Source of the DNA: Gemmata massiliana
Lineage (GTDB): Bacteria; Planctomycetota; Planctomycetia; Gemmatales; Gemmataceae
Direction of reading: 5' to 3'
Length of the DNA stretch: 64,000 nt
NCBI RefSeq assembly: GCF_901538265.1
Contig: NZ_LR593886.1
Span: 9,817,738 to 9,881,737 of the forward strand
The position numbers and the translations under genes are program-made. This document shows positions 44,419 to 52,754 of this stretch, one piece after another (the first letter of the stretch is position 1; every line of letters begins with the position of its first letter). Under the pieces are notes generated by a model. That model was given only the letters and a program-made list of their open reading frames with translations, ran no database searches and was not told the origin of the DNA.

Positions 44419-44522
44419 GCGTGGTCCTCCTTCCGAAAGCGTCGCTCTCATTGTACCACGAGGGCAACTCCGGCTTGTGGAGCCAGAAACCGCCCTCGTT
44501 TGACAAATTCAGCGCGAATTGC

Positions 44523-44813
44523 TTACCGGCGGAACGTTTGCTTGCTGAATTGCCCCGAGAGCGGGTTGTAGACCGTGCCCGTGTACTTCGACTTGTGCGT
44601 GAGCGGGTTGGTGAAGTGCCCCGTGCGCTGAACGGAACCGATGACCGGTTGGAGCCTCGCATTGGCCGAAACGACGCCCCCACTACGCGGATCAACGACC
44701 GCGGTGCGTGCAGTAGTTCCGCGCGCGTTCCCCTTCAGCGGCGACCATCCACCCGCGCTGGCGGTGCCCACAAACACCAGAGTCACCAGCATTGCGATCA
44801 GCGCCCGTCTCAT
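44523..44813 (-). CDS. Small secreted protein of unknown function
   Basis: A 96-residue protein with a signal peptide (RRALIAMLVTLVFVGTASA). The mature part is basic and Gly/Thr/Asn-rich: GNARGTTARTAVVDPRSGGVVSANARLQPVIGSVQRTGHFTNPLTHKSKYTGTVYNPLSGQFSKQTFRR. Two similar units of the form T-G-x-x-x-NPLTHKS and TGTVYNPLSGQF hint at a short repeat. I recognise no family. Similar small exported basic proteins are common in Gemmata genomes. Confidence 0.7.
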   Translation of the reverse strand: MRRALIAMLVTLVFVGTASAGGWSPLKGNARGTTARTAVVDPRSGGVVSANARLQPVIGSVQRTGHFTNPLTHKSKYTGTVYNPLSGQFSKQTFRR

Positions 44814-44887
44814 GGTTCCGTCCTCGGTGGTGTCACATCTTTCCTCACCCCACCATCTTTCGGTTTAGGAACGGCACCAAAAGCAAA

Positions 44888-44927
44888 ACCTTCCGGTCGC
44901 AGGTGCGATCAGAAGGCAACGGAAGGT
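44888..44927 (-). terminator. Possible terminator of ndk
   Basis: Eight-base arms (ACCTTCCG at 44888-44895 and its complement at 44920-44927), followed on the minus strand by TTTGCTTTT. The loop is long (24 nt), so the call is tentative. Confidence 0.5.
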
Positions 44928-44957
44928 CGGTTTGTGCGAGCTGGCGCGGATCGCTCG

Positions 44958-45404
44958 TTACGCGACCCAGTTCGCGTCCGTCGAGGTGAACGCGACCAGT
45001 TCTTCCGGGGTGAACCACAGTGCGATTTCGATCGCGGCGTTTTCGGTGCTGTCGCTGCCGTGAACGAGGTTGTTCTGCACGCTCAGCGCGAAGTCCCCGC
45101 GGATCGTGCCGGGGGCCGACTTCGCACCGTCGGTCACGCCCATCAGGTTGCGGCACACGGCAACCGCTTCGCGCCCCTCCCACACCAGCGCGACCGTCGG
45201 CCCGCTCGTGAGGAACGTGAGCAGGCTCTCGTAAAACGGCTTGCCCTTGTGAACGGCGTAGTGCTTTTCGGCCAGCTCACGCGACACTTGCACCAGCTTT
45301 AACCCCGCGAGTCGCAAACCCTTGCGCTCGAATCGGGTGGTGATGTCGCCGACCAACCGGCGCTGCACCGCGTCCGGCTTCAAGAGGATCAGGGTTCGTT
45401 GCAT
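44958..45404 (-). CDS. ndk: Nucleoside diphosphate kinase
   Basis: Transfers the gamma phosphate between nucleoside triphosphates and diphosphates, keeping dNTP pools balanced. It is 148 residues from ATG 45404. It starts [19 protein letters not shown], has the conserved LKPDAV motif, [18 protein letters not shown] and the active-site His in [13 protein letters not shown]. The C-terminal segment [23 protein letters not shown] is somewhat longer than in E. coli. All catalytic residues appear present. The frame could start 4 codons earlier. Confidence 0.96.
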   Translation of the reverse strand: MQRTLILLKPDAVQRRLVGDITTRFERKGLRLAGLKLVQVSRELAEKHYAVHKGKPFYESLLTFLTSGPTVALVWEGREAVAVCRNLMGVTDGAKSAPGTIRGDFALSVQNNLVHGSDSTENAAIEIALWFTPEELVAFTSTDANWVA

Positions 45405-45982
45405 GGCAGATCTCATTTTTTCAGGGAGAACGCAACTCGCGTACCGGTCATGGTGCGGAACGGGCGCGGGTTCGTCTACCGACGGTACACCAAGTTCTCA
45501 GTTCCGGAGCTTGGAGTTCCCGAGTCCCAAAACAACCCTGCGAGCGTCTCACTGTTCGGTCATCGTTGGACCCTCGGAACCTCGGAACTCTGAACTTGTT
45601 TCGGCGCGAGGGCGCCGGTAATGAGGACGCGATAAGAGGTACTGCGCGGAACGGGCGCGCCGACTTCGCGGTTCTCGCTGCGAATCGGCGGGAAGTGCCG
45701 GCGCCACGTTGAAACTCTGGGTGAGCGCGCGGCGAAGAACAGCCGAAACAGCTTTCGGCGAAGGTCGATAGCCGTTTCGCGTTCCGTTGGCGAGTGCGAG
45801 GGGCAATAGTGGAAACTGAACCGGTTGTTCACGACGGCGTGCCCATTCGTCCGGAAACAGTACGATTGGCCAATGGATCAGTGCTCACCGCCGGTGCGCC
45901 CCGCGATCCGCGGCGCTTTGGCGAAGCCGGTTCCCGCGCGAGCGATTCTAGCGGAGCGGAACCGGTCAACCGATTGCCCGTC
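45405..45982. other. Intergenic region with inverted repeat
   Basis: About 580 bp between divergent ndk and the hotdog gene. An imperfect inverted pair, CAAGTTCTCAGTTCCGGAG (45491-45509) and CTCGGAACTCTGAACTTG (45580-45597), resembles the other paired-arm elements in this window. The hotdog frame is open back to 45794 but the extra 63 codons look unlike a protein. No other gene seen. Confidence 0.5.
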
Positions 45983-46420
45983 ATGGCCATCACACACAGT
46001 CACAAACTCGTTCTCCCAGCCGACGCGAACCACCACGGAACGCTGTACGCGGGCGCGATGCTCCGGCTCGTGCTGGAAGCGGGCTACGCCACCGCGTGGA
46101 AGCACATTGGCCCGGAAGCGAACCTCGTGCTGCGCCGCGTGCTGAATATGGAGTGCCTGCGCCCGGTGCCGGTGGGCATCGTGGTGGAGATCCAGGGTGC
46201 CGTGCTTCATCGCACAGCAGCCTATCTGGTGTGCGGATTGGTGGGCGCGCCGTGGGACGACAACGGGCCGTGGGCGGAAGCCCTCTTCGGCTTCGCCCAA
46301 GTGAACCCGGACGGCAAACTCACGCACTTTCCCGAACGGCTTCCGGCCGTGAGCACGCCCTCCGGGGCGGTCTGGGATCGTCTGGAGCGCCGCATGAACA
46401 AGTTTCTGCGACTCCGGTGA
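45983..46420 (+). CDS. Hotdog-fold acyl-CoA thioesterase-like protein
   Basis: From ATG 45983 it has 145 residues. The N-terminal strand and helix (HKLVLPADANHHGTLYAGAMLRLVLEAGYATAWKH) match the hotdog motif of acyl-CoA thioesterases of the YciA/Acot type, where the N-H-x-G-xLYxG segment lies in the active site. VLRRVLNMECLRPVPVGIVVEIQGAVLHRTAAYLVCGLVG provides the later strands. It probably hydrolyses acyl-CoA; chain length is unknown. It ends 6 nt from the convergent UDP-glucuronate decarboxylase gene. Confidence 0.75.
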   Translation: MAITHSHKLVLPADANHHGTLYAGAMLRLVLEAGYATAWKHIGPEANLVLRRVLNMECLRPVPVGIVVEIQGAVLHRTAAYLVCGLVGAPWDDNGPWAEALFGFAQVNPDGKLTHFPERLPAVSTPSGAVWDRLERRMNKFLRLR

Positions 46421-46426
46421 GAAGGG

Positions 46427-47362
46427 TCACTTCCCCATCTTGTTGCGGAAGAAGTCCATTGTCCGTTTCAGCCCTTCATCGCGGCCGACCTTCGGTTCCC
46501 AACCTAAAAGTTGCCGCGCGCGGGTGATGTCCGGCTGGCGCACCTTTGGGTCGTCCTGTGGCAGCGGTTTGAACACGATCTCGCTCTTGCTGCCCGCGAG
46601 TTTCCGGATTTCCTCCGCAAACTCCAGAATGGTGATTTCGGCCGGATTGCCGAGGTTGACCGGTTCGTGGAAGTCCGTGAACAGTAACCGCCAGATCCCC
46701 TCAACCAAATCGGACACGTACTGGAAGCTCCGCGTCTGGTTCCCTTCACCGTAGACGGTGATCGGCTCGCCGCGCAGCGCCTGATACATGAAGTTCGGCA
46801 GCACGCGCCCGTCGTTGAGGCGCATGCGCTCGCCGTAAGTGTTGAAGATGCGAATGATGTGCGTGTTCACGCCGTGGGCGCGGTGGTAGGCCATTGTGAT
46901 GGACTCGGCGAACCGCTTCGCTTCGTCGTAGCACCCGCGCACGCCGATCGGGTTCACGTTGCCCCAATAGCTCTCTTTCTGCGGGTGTTCGAGCGGGTCG
47001 CCGTACACCTCGCTGGTGCTGGCGAGCAGGTAACGTGCGCCGTGAGTCTTCGCGAGGCCGAGCGTGTTGTGTGTCCCCAGCGAGCCGACCTTCAGCGTCG
47101 GGATCGGGTGTTCGAGATAATCGACCGGGCTGGCGGGGCTGGCGAAGTGCAGGACGTTATCGAGCTTCTGCTTCACTTTCAGCGGCGCGGAGATGTCGTG
47201 CCCGATGAACCGGAACCGCGGGTTCGCGCGGAACGGGTCGAGGTTCGCGAGGTCGCCGGTGATCATGTTGTCTACGGCGATGACTTCGTGCCCCTCGGCC
47301 AGGAACCGTTCGCACAGGTGAGACCCGATGAATCCGGCTCCGCCGGTAATGAGCGTGCGCAC
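46427..47362 (-). CDS. UDP-glucuronate decarboxylase (UDP-xylose synthase), SDR family
   Basis: Converts UDP-glucuronic acid to UDP-xylose, a sugar donor for polysaccharide. It is 311 residues starting at GTG 47362 (GGAGA before it). The NAD loop is [15 protein letters not shown], the catalytic pair is in [10 protein letters not shown] (YxxxK) with Ser in ASTSEVYG, and the C-terminus has [10 protein letters not shown]-type recognition ([16 protein letters not shown]) as in UXS enzymes. UDP-glucose or dTDP-sugar epimerases are alternatives, but the extended [10 protein letters not shown] motif supports UXS. Confidence 0.9.
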   Translation of the reverse strand: MRTLITGGAGFIGSHLCERFLAEGHEVIAVDNMITGDLANLDPFRANPRFRFIGHDISAPLKVKQKLDNVLHFASPASPVDYLEHPIPTLKVGSLGTHNTLGLAKTHGARYLLASTSEVYGDPLEHPQKESYWGNVNPIGVRGCYDEAKRFAESITMAYHRAHGVNTHIIRIFNTYGERMRLNDGRVLPNFMYQALRGEPITVYGEGNQTRSFQYVSDLVEGIWRLLFTDFHEPVNLGNPAEITILEFAEEIRKLAGSKSEIVFKPLPQDDPKVRQPDITRARQLLGWEPKVGRDEGLKRTMDFFRNKMGK

Positions 47363-47893
47363 GCGCGTCTCCGTTGTAATGCGTAATGGGCGGAGTTGGG
47401 ATACCGACGCGCGCCGCGCGCCGCAAGGGGCCGGAACGCGACACGGTGTGCGATGACGTGAGAGTAACGAACGGTGTCGCTACTGCCCCAAAACGGGTGA
47501 AGCCGGACGGGCGCCGGTTTACTTCCCGACCCGGTTCGCGGAAGGCTCACGGCACCGCCGGCCAGAAGTGGAATACTTCTTCGGCGGAACCACGACCCGC
47601 GGGGTTGCCCCAGTCCGCCGAAGAAGTATTCCACTTCTGGCCGAAAGCGGTGCTGGAACAGCCTTCCCCGAGGCGAATGCGAAGCAATACGCTCGGCTGA
47701 CGCAACATCAGCCTGCTGTAAAACAGCGAGCTAAACCGATCCTCATGCACCCAAAAACGCGATTACGGTTCGTGTGCCGAGGGCGCCCGTCCGACTTCAC
47801 CAACAGACGATACCCGCCGCGCGTTCCACTGACAACAGGTTCGTCTCGCGGCGAACCGCACCGTTCGGCTACCATGCGGCGGGAGGGTTCCCG
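47363..47893. other. Divergent intergenic region (~530 bp)
   Basis: Lies between the decarboxylase and WD40 genes, which are divergent. Apart from the long inverted repeat at 47560-47642 I find no gene. The WD40 gene frame is open from 47774, but that stretch is not protein-like. Confidence 0.45.
47560..47642. repeat. 29-bp perfect inverted repeat
   Basis: Left arm 47560-47588 starts GGCCAGAAGTGGAATACTTC; right arm 47614-47642 is its exact complement. The spacer is 25 nt. No transposase or T-run is near. It lies upstream of both flanking genes, so it is not a normal terminator. Confidence 0.85.
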
Positions 47894-50314
47894 ATGTCGC
47901 GTGCCGCGCTGTCGCTAGCTCTACTGTTTCTCGTACAAATCGCGTCCGCGGCCGACCTGCCGCCGGGGGCCGTCGCGCGCCTCGGCGACGACCGGTTTCG
48001 CGCGGGGAGTGGCGTTTACCGCATTGCTTTTTCCCCTGACGGCAAATACCTCGTTACCGCGCGCAGGAACAACGACGGTCTTGACGCACTAACGCTTTGG
48101 GATGCGACGACCGGCTACCCGGTCCGTGAGCAGAAAGTTAATAGCGAACGACTCAAGGGGTTCGTGTGGGGATCAATCGGCGCCCTCGCGGTCGTTATCC
48201 GTGCCGACGATGAAAAGGTTTATTCGGACGACTTCTGCGTGTGGGAGTTTACCAATCCGAAAGCCGAACCTCCGCCGATTTTATCCGAGAGACGTTTCTC
48301 GGGATTGCTCGATCGGGGCCCCGTCGAGCGAGCCGAAACAGGTGACCGGTACACCGACTTTTACCTCAGTGCCGACGGGCACCGGGTCGCGGCGCTGAAG
48401 AAGTCATCAAAGGCAAAGTACACGGTTCACGTGTTCGAGTTAAAGCCGACGGACAGAGCTACAAAGCTCACCGGCGTCGGCACCATCGATTTGGGGGCGG
48501 AAGGAGCGCAAGGCATTCACCTCTCCGCCGACGGCAAAACGCTCGTCACGTTTCGCACACTGGTTTCCGCCGATTCGGAACTTAACAAAACAGAATGTAC
48601 TGCGACCGTGTGGGAAGTGGCAACCGGTAAGCCGGAGAAACCGGTGCGCACGTCGGGCTCCTCTGGGTGGGGCTTGGACTTCGAGTCGTGGTACTGGCCG
48701 GCGCTCAGCCGCGATGCACGAAAACTCATTGAATTCGAGCAAGCGGATGGGAAAGAGGGCTACACCGTCGTCGAACTCGACACCGGCCGGCGCCACAAAC
48801 TGAGCCGGGCGCCACGCACCGACCGTGAGCCCTCTTACGAGCGCTGCGCTCACAGCCTGTGCTTCCCGTCCGGCCGCGTGCTCGTCGAAACGGGCGATCT
48901 GCACACCCGAATCGTCGACCTGAGCACGGGTAGGGAACTCGGCCAACTAAAAGGGCACTTATTCGCACCTACGGCGGTCGCGGTGTCGGCCGACGAAACG
49001 CGGATCGCCACCGCGGACCCCTCCGGGTTGATCCGCTTGTGGGACGCGCGAACCCTGCGCCCGTTACACGAGGCCCCGGGCCACCGCTTGCCGATCGAGT
49101 ACGCTCGGCTCTCGCCCGACGGCAAGCGCGTGTTGACGTGGGCATGCGACGACACGACCCGATTGTGGGATTTGGCAACTGGAAAAGAATTACGCGCCTT
49201 CACGGGCGAGCAAGGCACGAACGGTCCGTTCGATCAACCAACGTTCACCCCCGACGGCACGACCATCCTCTTTAACTACAAGGACCGCCTGATCGCACGA
49301 GACCTTCAAACCGGACTCGAAGTTCCGCTGCCGGGTGACATGAAAGGGCTCCCACAGCGAACAGCAGTATTCGCCCCGAACGGAACGGCCGTGCTGACGT
49401 GGGATACAGACAATAAAAACGGCGTGTGTGACGTGTGGGACTGGCCGAGCGGGAAAAAAAGGTTCTCGTGGAAAACGAGTAGGCACGACTTCGCACCGGG
49501 GTTCTCCTCCGATGGGTCCGTGATCTTCCATAGCCCCGCGTCACCAATTCGTTTGGACACGAAAACCGGTAAAGAACTCCCGCCCGCGTGGAACGCCGAC
49601 GAGCGCGACTTTGCCGAATTGCTGTCGCTTCGCTCCGATCCGTGTTGGGTGTTGCACATGGGGAATCGATTTGTCCCCAGAGTACGTGAAGCCGGCACCG
49701 GTTCGTCAGTCCCGCACTTCTATTTCGGGCGCAGGCACTTGTGGCCGGAATCACTTCAAAACGTCGCACTGTCACCGACTTGCGGGCAGTACGCTCAGAT
49801 TGCGGATGACGCCTCGGACCAAATCCACCTGTTCGAGCCCGCAACTCGCGATGTGCGCCGTGCCCTGATCGGGCACCGCAACGGGGTTCGCGTTCTCGGG
49901 TTCACCCCGGACGGGACAAAGCTTCTCACTGCGGGCGGGGACCACACCGTTCTCGTGTGGGACATGCGGCTCCAGTCCGTGCCACTACCAGATGCGCTCA
50001 AAAGGGAAACGAGTGCTGCGAAATTGTGGGACACGCTCACGGCCCTCAACGCAAAAGATTCGTACCTCGCGATGTCGCGCCTCGCTCGCGAACCAGAGGC
50101 GGCGGTCAAGATCGTGAGGATGCGCCTCAAGCCGGCCGCAAGGGAGAACCGCGAGACCGATGAGAGTCGGATCACCGATTGCCGTGCAGTTGAGTTACTC
50201 GCAGCACTCGGCACCGACAGTTCGCGTGCTCTTCTGAAGGAACTGGCCGCCGGTCACGCGGGGGCGTTCCGCACCCAGGAAGCAAAGCGCGCTATCGAGC
50301 GTAACAAGCCGTAA
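47894..50314 (+). CDS. Exported WD40-repeat protein
   Basis: From ATG 47894 it has 806 residues with a signal peptide (SRAALSLALLFLVQIASA). The body has many WD40-like blades, for example YRIAFSPDGKYLVTARRN, APTAVAVSADETRIATADPSGLIRLWDARTLRPLHE, YARLSPDGKRVLTWACDDTTRLWDLATGKEL and VRVLGFTPDGTKLLTAGGDHTVLVWDM. This predicts one or two beta-propellers. The last ~100 residues are helical with an ALERxP-type pattern (LIAMSRLAREPEAAVKIV-like) common after WD40 domains in planctomycete proteins. Its partner is unknown; it is probably periplasmic. A longer frame starts at 47774 but lacks a signal peptide at that start. Confidence 0.88.
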   Translation: MSRAALSLALLFLVQIASAADLPPGAVARLGDDRFRAGSGVYRIAFSPDGKYLVTARRNNDGLDALTLWDATTGYPVREQKVNSERLKGFVWGSIGALAVVIRADDEKVYSDDFCVWEFTNPKAEPPPILSERRFSGLLDRGPVERAETGDRYTDFYLSADGHRVAALKKSSKAKYTVHVFELKPTDRATKLTGVGTIDLGAEGAQGIHLSADGKTLVTFRTLVSADSELNKTECTATVWEVATGKPEKPVRTSGSSGWGLDFESWYWPALSRDARKLIEFEQADGKEGYTVVELDTGRRHKLSRAPRTDREPSYERCAHSLCFPSGRVLVETGDLHTRIVDLSTGRELGQLKGHLFAPTAVAVSADETRIATADPSGLIRLWDARTLRPLHEAPGHRLPIEYARLSPDGKRVLTWACDDTTRLWDLATGKELRAFTGEQGTNGPFDQPTFTPDGTTILFNYKDRLIARDLQTGLEVPLPGDMKGLPQRTAVFAPNGTAVLTWDTDNKNGVCDVWDWPSGKKRFSWKTSRHDFAPGFSSDGSVIFHSPASPIRLDTKTGKELPPAWNADERDFAELLSLRSDPCWVLHMGNRFVPRVREAGTGSSVPHFYFGRRHLWPESLQNVALSPTCGQYAQIADDASDQIHLFEPATRDVRRALIGHRNGVRVLGFTPDGTKLLTAGGDHTVLVWDMRLQSVPLPDALKRETSAAKLWDTLTALNAKDSYLAMSRLAREPEAAVKIVRMRLKPAARENRETDESRITDCRAVELLAALGTDSSRALLKELAAGHAGAFRTQEAKRAIERNKP

Positions 50315-50394
50315 CATGTCGAATCACGACCCGAACGGGAGGCGAACCGGCCGCGTACAATCGGCATCGGAAGCGAACTTCGGAGGGTCACGCC

Positions 50395-50805
50395 ATGAGC
50401 TGGAAGAAGGTCTTCCTCAAGGTCGCAGCGTTCGTACCCGCGATCGTTCTTGTCGGTGGGTTCGTCGGCGTTCGAGCCGGGCTAATCCAGGTCACCTCGA
50501 AACCAGAACCGGCACCCGAACCAACCGCAACCACAGCACCCGAAAAGCCTGCCGTGGCCGGTGAGGTGCCGACCTACATGCCCGGCTCCAAATCGATCGT
50601 GTTTACGACGCAAATCCCCGCCGGGGCGAGCCCACCTGCCGTGCCGAACAGCACTCCACTCGTACCCACACAAGGCAGTTCCGAAAAACCTCCAGCCGTT
50701 ATGTACGGTTCCAAATCTGCTCCAATAGTCGTTCCACTCGAACTGATACCGGGCACCAAGCCAACTTCGCCACCCATAGCACCGCCGAACACACCCAAAC
50801 CGTGA
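50395..50805 (+). CDS. Small membrane-anchored Pro-rich protein with SKS motifs
   Basis: A 136-residue protein, ATG preceded by GGAGGG. One N-terminal span (VFLKVAAFVPAIVLVGGFVGV) is followed by Pro/Ala/Thr-rich sequence. Two short similar units occur: TYMPGSKSIVFTTQ near 60-73 and VMYGSKSAPIVVPLE near 100-114, with a related unit in the next gene (YMTSSKSTFMFVG). No known family. It starts 80 nt after the WD40 gene and may be co-transcribed with it and the next two genes. Confidence 0.65.
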   Translation: MSWKKVFLKVAAFVPAIVLVGGFVGVRAGLIQVTSKPEPAPEPTATTAPEKPAVAGEVPTYMPGSKSIVFTTQIPAGASPPAVPNSTPLVPTQGSSEKPPAVMYGSKSAPIVVPLELIPGTKPTSPPIAPPNTPKP

Positions 50806-50869
50806 GCGGGCGCGGAATTCGGGCGTGAACTATGATTGTCGACACGCACCTTCCTCGCGAGGTCGACAC

Positions 50870-51118
50870 ATGGAACGTTCCCAGCGGCTCCGCAAGGCCG
50901 TAGCGCTCGTCAGTGCGGCTCCGTTGATTTCCGCGTTCGTCCTTTACCGCGCTGGCTTGGGCAGCGGGTACATGACCAGCTCCAAATCGACGTTCATGTT
51001 CGTCGGGAGCAACATCAAGCCGTCAGCACCGCCCGGCGACACGAATGCACCAACCGAGCCACTCGCCGTGGCACCGGCACCGCACGAAGCGCCGTCAGCG
51101 GTTAAATCGAACGAGTGA
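50870..51118 (+). CDS. Small membrane protein with SKS motif
   Basis: An 82-residue protein from ATG 50870, preceded by GAGG. It has an N-terminal basic segment (ERSQRLRKA) and a hydrophobic helix (VALVSAAPLISAFVLYRAGLG), then YMTSSKSTFMFVGSNIKPS, the same kind of YMxxSKSxxxxV unit as in the preceding gene, and a Pro/Ala-rich tail. It is probably a relative of that protein. It ends 22 nt before the sterol desaturase gene, so the two are likely one transcript. Function unknown. Confidence 0.6.
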   Translation: MERSQRLRKAVALVSAAPLISAFVLYRAGLGSGYMTSSKSTFMFVGSNIKPSAPPGDTNAPTEPLAVAPAPHEAPSAVKSNE

Positions 51119-51140
51119 ACCCACCTTCGCGGGAGCACAC

Positions 51141-52034
51141 ATGGACATCGTCTCTCTCCTGCTCGCGACCGGGCTGAGTCTGGTGTTCCTCGTCGTCGTG
51201 TTCCGCCCGCTCGAACTCGCCTTCCCCGCGAAGAAGGGCCAACGATTCTTCCGCCCCGACTGGTTCACGGACCTGCTGTTCCTTCTAGGTCAATACCTGC
51301 TCTGGAATGGCCTCGTCTTCTGGTGCCTCACGCAGACACGCGGCACGCTGACCGAAATCGTGCCCCACGAGTTCCGGAGCGCCGTCGCAGCACAATCGCT
51401 GTGGCTCCAAATATTAGAAGTGGTGTTTCTGAGTGACTTCTGTGTGTATTGGGGCCACCGATTGCAGCACCGCGTGAGCTTCCTCTGGCGGTTCCATTCG
51501 GTTCACCACAGCGCCGAACACCTCGACTGGCTCGCCGCTCACCGCGAGCACCCGCTCGACACGGTCTACACCGTGACGCTCATCAACTTGCCCGCGTTCG
51601 TGCTCGGGTTTCCGCTGGAAACGCTCGCAGGATTCATCGCGTTCCGTGGTGTGTGGGCGATTTACATTCACTCGAACGTGCGGTTACCGCTCGGCCCGTT
51701 CCGCCCGCTTCTCGGCGCGCCAGAACTACACCACTGGCACCACGCCCGGGATCGCGATGCGGGGAACTACGGCAACGTGTGCCCGCTCATGGACCTGATT
51801 TTCGGAACGTATCGTTGCCCGGACCACGAGCCGGAGAGTTTCGGGATCAACACACCAACCCCGAGCACGTGGCTCGGGTACATGGTGCAACCGCTGCTCC
51901 CCAAAATTCGCGGAATCAAAGCGACCGAAGAAGTGAGTGAACCAGAGCCAACGTCTCAAGCCCGGATCGCGCGGGTCGCCGCGAAGCAAGAAATGTATTC
52001 CGATAATTTCCAGCCCTCGCCACCGTCTTCGTAG
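51141..52034 (+). CDS. Sterol desaturase/fatty acid hydroxylase superfamily protein
   Basis: From ATG 51141 it has 297 residues, an integral membrane di-iron enzyme. His clusters follow the family pattern: [17 protein letters not shown] (HxxxH), [11 protein letters not shown] (HxxHH) and [12 protein letters not shown] (HxxHH type). Hydrophobic segments around them give four or so spans. The family adds hydroxyl groups or double bonds to sterols, carotenoids or fatty acids; the substrate is not deducible, although Gemmata is one of the few bacteria known to make sterols. The C-terminal end overlaps the convergent methyltransferase gene by 79 nt. Confidence 0.88.
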   Translation: MDIVSLLLATGLSLVFLVVVFRPLELAFPAKKGQRFFRPDWFTDLLFLLGQYLLWNGLVFWCLTQTRGTLTEIVPHEFRSAVAAQSLWLQILEVVFLSDFCVYWGHRLQHRVSFLWRFHSVHHSAEHLDWLAAHREHPLDTVYTVTLINLPAFVLGFPLETLAGFIAFRGVWAIYIHSNVRLPLGPFRPLLGAPELHHWHHARDRDAGNYGNVCPLMDLIFGTYRCPDHEPESFGINTPTPSTWLGYMVQPLLPKIRGIKATEEVSEPEPTSQARIARVAAKQEMYSDNFQPSPPSS

Positions 52035-52723
52035 AACCCGGCGAGCAGGAACCCGGCTTCGAGCTGACCACCGATCTGATCTGCGAGCGTGTGCCCGAAG
52101 CAGAGCGGCTCGTTGTTATCCGTGTACCGGCGACGCTCTTCGTCCGTGATGCTGGTGAGGTCCGAGTACGGAATCCGGTGCCGAACCACGAACTCACCGG
52201 TCTGCATCTTCGCGTCATCGAACAGACACAGGACTGGGTTCACAAAACCCGCGAGTAGAACTCCACCCGGGCGCAGGACGCGCGCTGCTTCGCGCCACAC
52301 CGGGCGAATGTCCGGGACGAAACCGTTCGAGCAGGCGTGGAAGATCAGGCCGAAGGTCGCGTCCGGGAATGCGGACAGATCCCGCATATCGCCTTCGACG
52401 GTCGTGAGTGCCAGCCCGTCGCGGGTAGCCACTTCTTGATCGCGTGCGAGTTGAGCCGGAGAATTGTCGAACACTGTCACGTTCGCACCGGCCGCGGCCA
52501 GGATCGGACCCTGTTGCCCACCACCAGAAGCCAGACACAACACGTCCAGCCCTTTAAGCGGCGGGAACCAGCCGCGAGGAACAGGCTTGGTCGGTGTGAG
52601 AACGATGGACCACTCACCCCGACGCGCGGCGGCAATCACCTCCGGCCCGACCGGAACGGTCCACCGGTTTCCCGTAGCGACCTGATGGTCCCAGGCCGCG
52701 CGGTTGTAGTTGCGAATGTCCAT
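51956..52723 (-). CDS. SAM-dependent methyltransferase
   Basis: A 255-residue class I methyltransferase. The SAM-binding strand and loop are [30 protein letters not shown], then [31 protein letters not shown] and the later [17 protein letters not shown] segment. The family is broad; this subgroup (starting [12 protein letters not shown]) is often described simply as class I methyltransferase, and the substrate is not known. Its 3' end overlaps the convergent sterol desaturase gene. Confidence 0.88.
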   Translation of the reverse strand: MDIRNYNRAAWDHQVATGNRWTVPVGPEVIAAARRGEWSIVLTPTKPVPRGWFPPLKGLDVLCLASGGGQQGPILAAAGANVTVFDNSPAQLARDQEVATRDGLALTTVEGDMRDLSAFPDATFGLIFHACSNGFVPDIRPVWREAARVLRPGGVLLAGFVNPVLCLFDDAKMQTGEFVVRHRIPYSDLTSITDEERRRYTDNNEPLCFGHTLADQIGGQLEAGFLLAGFYEDGGEGWKLSEYISCFAATRAIRA

Positions 52724-52754
52724 GAGTCGTTCTTGCTACCCCTGGAACGAAGCC

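Noticed and set aside
45794-45982. Upstream extension of the hotdog gene
   Set aside because: The extra 63 codons have no family similarity and the ATG at 45983 begins at the usual hotdog N-terminus.
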